Source: Dimorphilus gyrociliatus
Taxonomy: Eukaryota; Annelida; Polychaeta; Dinophilidae
Length of the DNA stretch: 64,000 nucleotides
Direction of reading: 5' to 3'
Assembly: GCA_904063045.1 (NCBI GenBank)
Contig: CAJFCJ010000021.1
Location: 62,001 to 126,000 of the forward strand
Position 1 is the stretch's first letter, and each line of letters begins with the position of its first letter. The notes beneath the pieces were generated by a model. It was given only the letters and a program-made list of their open reading frames with translations. It was not told where the DNA came from and did not search any database. Of the stretch, positions 9,772 through 19,272 are shown piece after piece. Made by a program: the position numbers and the translations under genes.

Positions 9772-12357
9772 TTAATGTCTTGGTTTTTTCGTTGGGGGCG
9801 GCATATCATTAGATCTCCATCCGTTGTGTCGAATGAAAGTGAGGAGACAATTCAGGGTAACGGGATTTCTTATAGAGTTCACCACAGCTATAAAAATAAA
9901 TACGTAAGCAAAATTAAGATTGTTATAGGATTTATCTATGTATATATCTATTCACCAGTGGCAGTTTCGTAGCTATTAGGGAAGGATTTATCTTTTCTCT
10001 CTCTAAGAAATTTCCATTTACCTCCTCCACGATCTAACACTTCCCAGGTACATTCTATGATTTTGTTGTTATATTCACGAAATTCTTTCGGACACTGTAA
10101 CATAAATGACAGATAGATTTTTTACAAAAGTTTGATATTTTATCAATATTACTTTCATGCTGCAAAATGGTGGATGTAGACCTCCAACGAATAAATGAGC
10201 AGTTTTTTCAGGAGGACAACCTTCTCTCTTTTCAACAACAATTTTAAGAAGAAAATCAACAGAGTTCAATTCTGGGGGTTTCCATTTTAAGATAAGATGC
10301 GTTCGACCACCTTTATAGACCTATATAGAAAGAATAAATCTGTTTCTTATCGATGGAAACAGTCAATCTACAAACCCATTCAAAAGGCTGAAATATTAAA
10401 CCATCCGTTTCGTGTGCTACTGCTTTAGTAAATTCTTCTCTGAAGAATCTTTCGGCGTACGTAATATCATGAAATTCTTTGATTCTTATTCCGAAAGGTT
10501 CACTTTCTCGAATTATTCGTCTCTCCTCCATGGCAACCGTCCTGGGACCTATAAGTTCCCTTTGAATACAAATTTCACGCCGCCCAAAATCGCATCTTCC
10601 AACTGGTTTTGACTATTTTAGATAAAAGAAAGTTGGGTAAGACAAATAATATTAATATAAAGTACATGATACCAGTTTATGAAAGTTGCGTTAAAAACTA
10701 ATAACTAGTAGAAAAAATCATAAAACTAACCTCAAATTGCACGATGTCGTAAATGAGAAAACGTGGAATTTTCTGACCTTCATGCTGATCCACAACTAGT
10801 TCCTGATGAAAGATATATATATTTGTAAAACATATTATTATATGTTCAACGAAAAATTTCTTACACCATCCACAAGAGTATCAAATACAGAGTCTTCAGG
10901 AAATTTTCTTCTCGGAAAAGTTAAATTATTTACTTTAAAGACAGTGTTATCTCTATCGAACATAAAAATTTGTTCTTTCCCTTTTATGTACATTAAATAT
11001 CTGAAGCAGTTCATTTCAAATAAACAAATCGAATTATAAAGATATTTAAATATATGCATGTGAAATTTACCTAACTCCATCAGCTTTCCAGCTGACTTTG
11101 TATCGTTTTTCACCCAAAAGACTAATATTTTGTCTATCCATAGATACAGGCTGGGCTCCAGCAAACCCATTCCTAACGTTGAAAAAACAAACTATAATAC
11201 AATTATAATGACTTTACGCTTTTTAACCTCTCATAACTGCATATTATTTTAACCTCGTTTTGCAATCTTGATACTTGCTCATAATCTTTAAATTGTTCAA
11301 CTTGCGGAATATCTAAGCCTTCAACAAAAACAGCATTGTCTTTCCGGTTTTGTCCTCTGTTTTTTTTTCTTGAAGCAATTGGTTTTCCATCATCATCCCT
11401 ATCGTTATCATCAAATTCTATGATAAATAAAAATATTTATTTCTGTTTATCGCTGAAATTTGTTACAGAAACACAGACCAACATGCCAATCGGGAAGACT
11501 GGGAGCGTTTGGAGGTGTTTCTTCTGGATAATACCGTTTATATAACTCATTGATGTAGTCTTGCTTATATATTCCAGGACTTCTATTCTCAATGAAAAGG
11601 GACAATGCTGCTTCCAAACTTGAATAAAATTAGGAAATTTACAATAAAAGTTTATAAATACAAAATATTTAAAACATACTCCCAATCCCTTTTATCAATT
11701 AAATAACAAACAATCAAAAATCCAGTTCTGTTAAATCCGTGTGTGCAATGTACACCTGAAATTTACAATTAGAGTAAATTTTTAAAGCAATTGAAATTTT
11801 TGCGAAACAGACCAATGACTTCATTAGGTCGATTGGTTACAACTGAATCAACAGCTGTCATAAAAGCCTCCGTTTCTTCAATTGTTGGTGCTTGACCATG
11901 TCTGGCAGCAAAAAATTACTTATCTATTTGTATTTTAAAGATTTCAATTAATATACCCTCTGCATTTGATTTTAATATATCCACAGTCAAGTTCTTCTCT
12001 CACTTTTTTCGAATCATAAAATCTTGTAGTGAATGTCAAGTCTAGTAAAATTCCCATTTTCCTCTGTGATTAAATTTATTAGAAATTTTGTTAAAGTGAT
12101 AATTTGAATCATACTTTCATCTGCTTCATGGAATTAAAAATCATCCTTAAATTAAAACGATATTCTTCAGGAACCTGATCATCATATCTTTCATCCAAAG
12201 GGGTTTTCATCGGTAAGAAGAGGTCTGTAAACAATAGACTTAAAAATTCTGGTGGGTAAAATTCTTTGCAAAGTTAACCATCTATTAAGTTTCCCTTCCG
12301 GGGGCAACGTAACCATCTCGGAGGCAATGGTAATTCTGCATTAATTCCTTCAGCCAT
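9772..12357 (-). CDS. RNGTT: mRNA-capping enzyme (RNA triphosphatase + guanylyltransferase)
   Basis: Fourteen exons: 12279-12357, 12115-12224, 11957-12063, 11813-11901, 11680-11755, 11479-11618, 11228-11417, 11071-11172, 10865-11000, 10731-10802, 10376-10612, 10153-10320, 9956-10094 and 9772-9887. All phases close to 586 residues, full length for an animal capping enzyme. The N-terminal phosphatase-like triphosphatase domain has [11 protein letters not shown] and the [10 protein letters not shown] loop (Cys near 131), which removes the gamma phosphate of nascent RNA. The C-terminal guanylyltransferase has the lysine-GMP motif KADG (Lys near 293), [25 protein letters not shown] and a C-terminal OB fold ending with [12 protein letters not shown] and a PPPTKKPR tail. 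It is nuclear and works with RNA polymerase II. The intron between 10612 and 10802 holds a relic of the PACRG 3' end. RNGTT is head-to-head with a truncated DDX54 copy. Confidence 0.96.
10654..10701 (+). pseudogene. Relic of the PACRG terminal exon inside an RNGTT intron
   Basis: These 48 bases on the plus strand are identical to the last 48 coding bases of PACRG (14925-14972), encoding the family C terminus [13 protein letters not shown] plus the stop codon. They sit antisense in the RNGTT intron between the exons at 10376-10612 and 10731-10802. The rest of PACRG is missing here, which marks this intron as the former home of a nested PACRG gene. Confidence 0.85.
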
Positions 12358-12889
12358 ATTTCAACAAGATATTTTATTACAATTGATAGATTTTTGAGAA
12401 CGAATTGCACGAAAAATAGAACAAGTTGAAATAAGGCGTCCAAAAAAGTTTCAACCGTTAGCTGATTATCAAAAAAAAGGATTGCATTAATCCAAATTTA
12501 AAAAGTTTTTCTTTAAGATAATATTCTGAGGATCAACATACATCTCTATGTGTACATGGAGGCTATCCCTAAACTTTTAACATGGTTATATTCTGAAATG
12601 ATAAGAGCAGAAGATGGTTGATTATCCGAGTATCACTCAGGAAAGCTTTAATTGAATTCACAGATATGTCTTACAATAAGATGATATAGTGACGCCATTT
12701 TGTTTATTCCCTATAAAAATTTTCTATCGAAAGCGAATATAGTTCGTGTATATTTCGTGGTGCGGTGTCTTTATTAAACACTTGTTTATATCAGAATTTC
12801 TTTGGATTGTATTTAAAATATAAGACTTGCTGATTGCAAAGAAAGTAAACATCAGAATTATAAAGTCTTAATACTAATTATTTATAAAG
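12358..12889. promoter_or_regulatory. Head-to-head promoter region, left copy (RNGTT / truncated DDX54)
   Basis: This 532-base spacer separates the RNGTT start (minus) from the start of the truncated DDX54 copy (plus). From 12372 on it aligns with 15484-16001 at about 99% identity, so RNGTT and the functional DDX54 now use two copies of what was one divergent promoter. The copy here reads AAACACTTGTTT at 12776-12787 where the right copy has a perfect E-box palindrome. Confidence 0.6.
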
Positions 12890-13238
12890 ATGGCCTCGAA
12901 TATGAGGCGGATAAAGAAGCGAAAGCGCAATAATGAGGAATCGGAGGAAAACTTTACTGTTGTAAAACAAGTTTGTATACCTTCTAATTATCAAATATAT
13001 GTTAAGAAGGAACAATATTAAAAATATTTTAAATAATTGATAATATTTATATATAATATTGATATCCACAAAGGAGAGAATTAAAAAAAGTTGATTTGTA
13101 AATTGAATTTTAAAGATTTTAATTTGCTACTCAAATAAAGATAAATAATGATTGTAAAACGTGAATATCTATAAGTGTTTCTTTTCATTTCAGGATAAAA
13201 TATTCAATTTAAACCAAAACATTACAGAAGTGGAAGAT
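12890..13238 (+). pseudogene. Truncated 5' copy of DDX54 (exon 1 and start of exon 2)
   Basis: Offset by exactly 3112 bases from the functional gene: ATG at 12890, exon 1 12890-12970 (27 codons, [15 protein letters not shown]...), intron, then exon 2 from 13194. The match stops near 13238 at the microhomology AAGAT, where PGAP1-derived sequence begins. If spliced like its parent the frame hits TGA at the junction, giving a 42-residue peptide without any helicase motif. Promoter and splice sites look intact, so it may still be transcribed. Confidence 0.85.
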
Positions 13239-13535
13239 TGATAGTTTCATAAGGTATTTAGTAATCGTAACTCATTTTATCAGAGTTCCTATTGCCGCTT
13301 TTACTTGTGGAAGCTTAGGAGTTCTCATAACTGTTACATCTCTGCTATTACGACATATCTTTTGCAGAGAAAATCGCGATGTTGCAGAAGATATTAAACG
13401 TCGCAAACTCCGAATTCTATTAATATACATGCTAGTCATTATTAGCTTGTTAACGAGCCCGTCTTTGATTCATTTGGTACGTGGGATATTTGGAACAGTT
13501 GATCCTTGGAGAACACCGTGTGTTGCTGTATGCGT
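13234..13535 (+). pseudogene. Inverted 302-base fragment of PGAP1
   Basis: Gap-free inverted copy of 3216-3517 (about 4 differences in 302), encoding in plus orientation the PGAP1 segment with HFIRVPIAAFTCGSLGVL, CRENRDVAEDIK and GIFGTVDPWRTP. It is joined left to truncated DDX54 exon 2 over AAGAT and right to an RNGTT 3' fragment over GT. It has no start codon or promoter of its own and is taken as junction filler of a duplication, not a gene. Confidence 0.9.
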
Positions 13536-13857
13536 AACGGGATTTCTTGTAGAGTTCACCACAGCTATAAAAATAAATACGTAAGCATAATTTAGATTAT
13601 TATAGGATTTATCTATGTATATATCTATTCACCAGTAGCAATTTCGTAGCTATTAGGGAAGGATTTATCTTTTCTCTCTCTTAAGAAATTTCCATTTACC
13701 TCCTCCACGATCTAACACTTCCAAGGTGCATTCTATGATTTTGTTATTATATTCACGAAATTCTTTTCCATTTGAATACAAAGTTCTCTACGCCCAAAAT
13801 CGCATCTTCCAACTGGTTTTGACTATTTTAGATAAACGAAAGTTGGGTAAAGCAAAT
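13534..13857 (-). pseudogene. RNGTT 3' fragment with internal deletion (right copy)
   Basis: Bases 13534-13766 match RNGTT 9857-10088 (part of the last exon, the last intron and most of exon 13) with about 9 substitutions and one indel. The copy then jumps to 13771-13857, which matches 10561-10647 (start of exon 11 and the adjoining intron) with about 7 changes. RNGTT bases 10089-10560 are deleted, removing exon 12 and most of exon 11. It is the non-functional left flank of the locus in which PACRG survives. Confidence 0.85.
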
Positions 13858-14079
13858 TAGTATGTGATTGGCCTAATTGTATTTCCTAGCGATGACATCG
13901 AACGAGTGGATATTATTACAAGTACATATTTCAATGGCATAATCGCTAAGCAACTACGCACGCGGAAAGTGTGTTTATTGATTTTTCCTCTCATTCATCT
14001 AGACCTGTCGAGCGTCACCAGGTAGCATCTCCATCAATATAAGTCAGAAGAAGCATAATACCTGATCGGTTGTCCTAAA

Positions 14080-14972
14080 ATGGCATATAAGACGCCAAGA
14101 GGGCAAACAGACAGCTGTGGAACTCTAAGAAAGGAACGAATAAAAAGGAAACAGGTATATTCTCACTTCCTGTACATGCTGACGTGTTGTTAATACTGCG
14201 ATTTGTTATATAAATGAATTTCAGAATGATGGGCCATCAAGATGTGGCGCCTTTATGAGTTCTAAGTGCGAAACGCCCACAGAATTCATTAGATTTTACA
14301 AAAGAGGTGATTTGCCTTTAATTGTTGAACGAAATGACGTTAGATCAGGTGTAAAGCTTAAATGGAAGGTACAGATTGAGCAACTAGACTATCATCATTA
14401 TCTACCAATATTTTTTGACGGTTTACGTGAGACCACTGAACCATACGGATCTATTGCAGAAAGAGCAGTGCACGATATGCTTGAACATTGCCCTCACAAG
14501 ACAATCTTTTGTATTCCTCAATTAATAATTCCTTTGAAAAGTATCTATTAACTCTATCTTAATATAATGTCAACGTATGTAATGAATTCAATTGCAGAGG
14601 CATTAGAAACTCGCAAGGTTCGCATAGTTTGTAAGACTTTAAAGGCCATTCAACATTTAGTTGAGAGTGGAGAATCGATAGGAGAGTCCTTGGTTCCCTA
14701 TTATAGGCAACTTTTACCTGTTTTCAATGTCTTTAAAAATAAGAACGGTAAAGTATCGGATTGATAAGAAAATATTGGGATTTACATACAATTTTTTCAT
14801 GTGAATTGCAGTAAACACAGGAGACGCTATTGATTATGGACAACGTAAAAATGAAAATATGGGAGATTTAATTGATGAAACATTACAGCTTTTAGAGAGA
14901 ACAGGTGGTCCTGATGCTTATATAAATATAAAGTACATGATACCAGTTTATGAAAGTTGCGTTAAAAACTAA
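14080..14972 (+). CDS. PACRG: Parkin co-regulated gene protein (PACRG)
   Basis: Four exons: 14080-14154, 14225-14540, 14598-14747 and 14812-14972, phases closing to 233 residues. PACRG is a helical-repeat protein at the inner junction of the ciliary doublet microtubules and in basal bodies. Family hallmarks are [85 protein letters not shown] and the C terminus [16 protein letters not shown]. It resembles PACRG rather than PACRGL because of the LDYHHYLP and [11 protein letters not shown] segments. The N terminus is short. It is flanked on both sides by antisense RNGTT fragments, as expected for a gene once nested in an RNGTT intron; its last coding bases and 3' UTR enter the duplicated block. 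The ATG at 14080 is the first in frame and keeps the phase-0 exon junction. Confidence 0.93.
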
Positions 14973-15480
14973 TAACTAGTAGAAAAAATCATAAAACTAA
15001 CCTCAAATTGCACGATGTCGTAAATGAGAAAACGTGGAATTTTCTGACCTTCATGCTGATCCACAACTAGTTCCTGATGAAAGATATATATATTTGTAAA
15101 ACATATTATTATATGTTCAACGAAAAATTTCTTACACCATCCACAAGAGTATCAAATACAGAGTCTTCAGGAAATTTTCTTCTCGGAAAAGTTAAATTAT
15201 TTACTTTAAAGACAGTGTTATCTCTATCGAACATAAAAATTTGTTCTTTCCCTTTTATGTACATTAAATATCTGAAGCAGTTCATTTCAAATAAACAAAT
15301 CGAATTATAAAGATATTTAAATATATGCATGTGAAATTTACCTAACTCCATCAGCTTTCCAGCTGACTTTGTATCGTTTTTCACCCAAAAGACTAATATT
15401 TTGTCTATCCATAGATACAGGCTGGGCTCCAGCAAACCCATTCCTAACGTTGAAAAAACAAACTATAATACAATTATAAT
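14973..15480 (-). pseudogene. RNGTT internal fragment, identical copy of exons 8-10
   Basis: Alignment with RNGTT 10702-11209 (offset 4271), counting from 14925 back into PACRG, shows no difference over 556 bases. It contains three RNGTT exons with intact frames and splice sites, including the KADG lysine and FMFDRDN motifs. The 5' exons (11210-12371) are missing and the 3' exons lie beyond PACRG, so no capping enzyme can be made from it. It probably forms the antisense 3' UTR of PACRG. Confidence 0.88.
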
Positions 15481-15483
15481 AAC

Positions 15484-16001
15484 TTTTATTACAATTGGTA
15501 GATTTTTGAGAACGAATTGCACGAAAAATAGAACAAGTTGAAATAAGGCGTCTAAAAAAGTTTCAACCGTTAGCTGATTATCATAAAAAAGGATTGCATT
15601 AATCCAAATTTAAAAAGTTTTTCTTTAAGATAATATTCTGAGGATCAACATACATCTCTATGTGTATATGGAGGCTATCCCTAAACTTTTAACATGGTTA
15701 TATTCTGAAATGATAAGAGCAGAAGATGGTTGATTATCCGAGTATCACTCAGGAAAGCTTTAATTGAATTCACAGATATGTCTTACAATAAGATGATATA
15801 GTGACGCCATTTTGTTTATTCCCTATAAAAATTTTCTATCGAAAGCGAATATAGTTCGTGTATATTTCGTGGTGCGGTGTCTTTATCAAACACGTGTTTA
15901 TATCAGAATTTCTTTGGATTGTATTTAAAATTTAAGACTTGCTGATTGCAAAGAAAGTAAACATCAGAATTATAAAGTCCTAATACTAATTATTTATAAA
16001 G
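15484..16001 (+). promoter_or_regulatory. DDX54 promoter, right copy
   Basis: Copy of 12372-12889 with roughly 8 differences. Here it drives only DDX54 because the RNGTT 5' exons are gone. A perfect palindrome AAACACGTGTTT (15888-15899), an E-box of the bHLH-ZIP type, lies about 100 bases before the ATG; the left copy has a G-to-T change in its centre. Confidence 0.55.
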
Positions 16002-19000
16002 ATGGCCTCGAATATGAGGCGGATAAAGAAGCGAAAGCGCAATAATGAGGAATCGGAGGAAAACTTTACTGTTGTAAAACAAGTTTGTATACCTTCTAAT
16101 TATCAAATATATGTTAAGAAGGAACAATATTAAAAGTATTTTAAATAATTGATAATATTTATATATAATATTGATATCCACAAAGGAGAGAATTAAAAAA
16201 TGTTGATTTGTAAATTGAATTTTAAAGATTTTAATTTGCTACTCAAATAAAGATAAATAATGATTGTAAAACGTGAATATCTATAAGTGTTTCTTTTCAT
16301 TTCAGGATAAAATATTCAATTTAAACCAAAACATTACAGAAGAGGAAGATGAGGATGAAAGTGTTGTAACATCGGATATTCGAAAGAATATTCGAAATCA
16401 AAATCGAAAAATGAAAAAATCGGGTGGTTTCCAAGCTATGGGTATAACTTGTTTCATCTTTTTTTATTGAATCATTTTAATTGACAGACTGTTTATGGGA
16501 AATTAATTTTTTTCAAGGGCTGTCTAGGGGTGTCTTTAAAGGGTTAATTAGAAAAGGCTATAAAGTACCAACTCCAATTCAGAGAAAGGTAATTTCCTCT
16601 TATTCTCTCATTCAAAATTCAAAAAAACTATTATCACAATATTTTCCAGACAATTCCATTGATTTTGGATGGTAAAGATGTTGTAGCTATGGCTCGAACA
16701 GGATCTGGAAAAACAGCAGCTTTTCTTTTACCTATGTTTGAAAAACTAAAAGCAACATCTGCTAAAGCTGGTGCAAGAGGCTTAATTTTATCGCCCACCA
16801 GAGAATTGGCCCTACAAACTTTACAATTTACTAAAGAATTGGGAAAATTTACAGGTCTTAAAGCCGCTGTAATATTAGGTGGTGATAGTATGGAAGAACA
16901 GTTCTCCGTTATACACCAGAATCCTGATGTGTATGTTTAAAATGGAATTCATTAAATTCAGTATATTTAGTCAATTTGTTTTTTGTTATTTCTCTGATCA
17001 ATAGAATAATAGCCACGCCCGGAAGATTTATGCACGTTTGCGTTGAAATGGAATTGAAATTAAATTCTATAGAATATGTTGTGTTCGATGAGGCTGATAG
17101 ACTATTTGAAATGGGTTTCGCAGAACAATTAAAAGAAATTTTAGCTAGACTACCAGAAGATAGACAAACACTCCTTTTCTCTGCGACTTTGCCAAAAATT
17201 TTAGCCGAATTTGCTAAAGCAGGTCTACACGAGCCTACACTTGTAAGATTGGATGTTGAGACAAAATTAAGTGAAAACCTGCAAACCAGCTATTACCAAT
17301 GTCGACCTGACGATAAGGAAGCTGTTCTATTATATTTGGTTCAAGAGGTTGTTAAGCCATCAGAACAATGTGTTATATTCGTTGCTACTAGACATCACGT
17401 TGAATATCTAAATATGGTATATAAAACTATACTTAAAATCTACAAGTTCAATAAAACATTTTTCTATACAGATATTAAGAGAAGCTGGTTTAAAAGTTTC
17501 TTATACTTATTCATCACTTGACCCTGCAGCTAGAAAGATTGAGGTGGCCAAATTCAGAGCCCGTAAAACAAACTTCCTCGTAGTAACTGACTTAGCCGCT
17601 AGAGGAATAGATATCCCTACTTTAGATCATGTCATCAACTATAACTTTCCAGGGAAATCTAAACTATTTATACACAGAGTTGGTAGGGTAGCAAGAGCCG
17701 GTAGATCTGGATGGGCTCATTCGTTAGTAGCGCCAGAGGAAATGCCTTATGTACTAGATTTACATCTATTTTTGGGAAAACCCCTGAAACTTTACCAAGG
17801 CGGAAAAGAAGAAGAGAATGTTATGGGAACAGTCCCGCAAACAATCATTGATGAATGGGATCAATCAGTTAGGCGTTGGAATGAAAAGACAGATATTGTA
17901 TGTGAATAATACAAACTGCAAAATGTTCATTATAAATTGATTTTGTCTCTTCTTTTATAGGAAAATATGAAAAATGTGACGATCAATGCTTATAAACACT
18001 ATGTGAGAACTAGGCCTCAACCCTCAGGAGAGTCTATCAAAAGGATGAAGGAATTATTAGATGTTACTATTTGTCATCATCCTATATTCGGTATGATAAC
18101 GCTTTAAATTAGTTGACATATTTCTTTAAAACTTATTTCTTTCTCTTTACTAAAAGTAAATTCAACTAATAGCGAAGAAATAGAAAAGGAGAAATTAATA
18201 AAAAAAATGAAACAGTTTAAACCACCAGCAGTAAGTTAAATCAGTAGACTAGTAATGGAATTCGATTCATTTATTGTTCATTTCAAATAGACAATCTTTG
18301 AAATTCATAAGAAGAGAAATGCGTCTGTTATAGAAACCATGAAACAAAAAAGGGAAAAACACGCTGAAATAATCGAAGCAAATGCAAAGAGAAGCGAAGA
18401 AAGAAAAAATAATCAATTGAATGAATCCATTTCTTCTGATAGAGGATCTGTCCTTGATCAAGATGTTGATTTAGAAAATACATTTGGATCTATCATTGCA
18501 CCAAAACCTAAAATGAGGAGGGTTTTCAAGAAAGATGACGAAAGTTTCGTTCCTTACAAGCCAAAAGACTTTGCCAGTGAAAATGGGTCAGAACAAATAA
18601 CATTATATGAGCATATGATATATAATTACTAATAAATTATTTATCTACAAATTTAGGCTAAGCTTAAAGAGCAGTTTCGAGAAAGATGCCTCTAACGCCA
18701 TGATGGACCTAATTGGGGATGATCAGGATATAGGACGAAAACTTAATAATCATAAAAAATGGTAAAATGCTTAAAAATAACATATATATTTTTCATGTTA
18801 TACTAAGTTTAATTAAAAAATTTTAGGGATAGAAAGAAGATGAAATTTGTTGGAGAAACGAACGATAAGAAGAAAATTAAAACGGAAAGTGGTCAATGGA
18901 TATCTTCCACGTACAAATCGAAAGTATACAAAGAATGGTTAGATAAAACAAAAATGAAGTCAAGAGAGGAACACGCTGATATGGACAATGACGATCGAGT

Positions 19001-19272
19001 AAAAGCTCCTAAGAAGGCAAGGTCGGGCAGATTGCAAGTTTTAGGAGGCGAATCCAAATTTAAAAGTTTGTTTTTTTCATTCAGTTATAGCTGATTATTT
19101 AATCGTATGTCCTTGTTTTCCAGGAGGTTTTCATACAAGGCGTGAAGAAACTAAAGCCAATAAGAATAAAAGAGAATTAAAGAGGAAAGATGAAATTGTT
19201 AAAGAACGAAGGAAGAAAGCCAATCTTCAAGCTCGTATGAAACATCGTGAAAAACGAAAAAGGAAACGTTAA
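16002..19272 (+). CDS. DDX54: ATP-dependent RNA helicase DDX54 (Dbp10 family)
   Basis: Twelve exons: 16002-16082, 16306-16441, 16518-16588, 16650-16930, 17005-17416, 17472-17897, 17961-18090, 18157-18230, 18291-18586, 18657-18761, 18827-19065 and 19124-19272; every phase closes to 799 residues. It is a nucleolar DEAD-box protein for large-subunit ribosome biogenesis. Motifs in order: [21 protein letters not shown] (Q motif), ARTGSGKT (motif I), [27 protein letters not shown] (motif II), LFSATLPK (III), [12 protein letters not shown] and [11 protein letters not shown] (V/VI). The Dbp10 C-terminal part has [37 protein letters not shown] and a lysine/arginine-rich tail. The helicase core matches the family closely; the acidic N terminus and C-terminal linker are shorter than in vertebrates. 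The exon 9 donor at 18587 was chosen because it restores the GLS-K join and the phase. Confidence 0.96.

Noticed and set aside
9775-9972. Plus-strand [13 protein letters not shown]...
   Set aside because: It lies antisense over the last RNGTT exon (9772-9887), whose minus-strand frame matches the family C terminus in phase.
10806-11039. Plus-strand ORF repeated exactly at 15077-15310
   Set aside because: Shadow of RNGTT exon 9 on the opposite strand; the repetition only reflects the duplicated block, not a repeated gene family.
12360-16340. Whole duplication as an assembly artefact (two haplotypes placed in tandem)
   Set aside because: Complementary deletions, an inverted PGAP1 insert and different divergence per block are hard to explain by haplotype stacking, though read depth would settle it.
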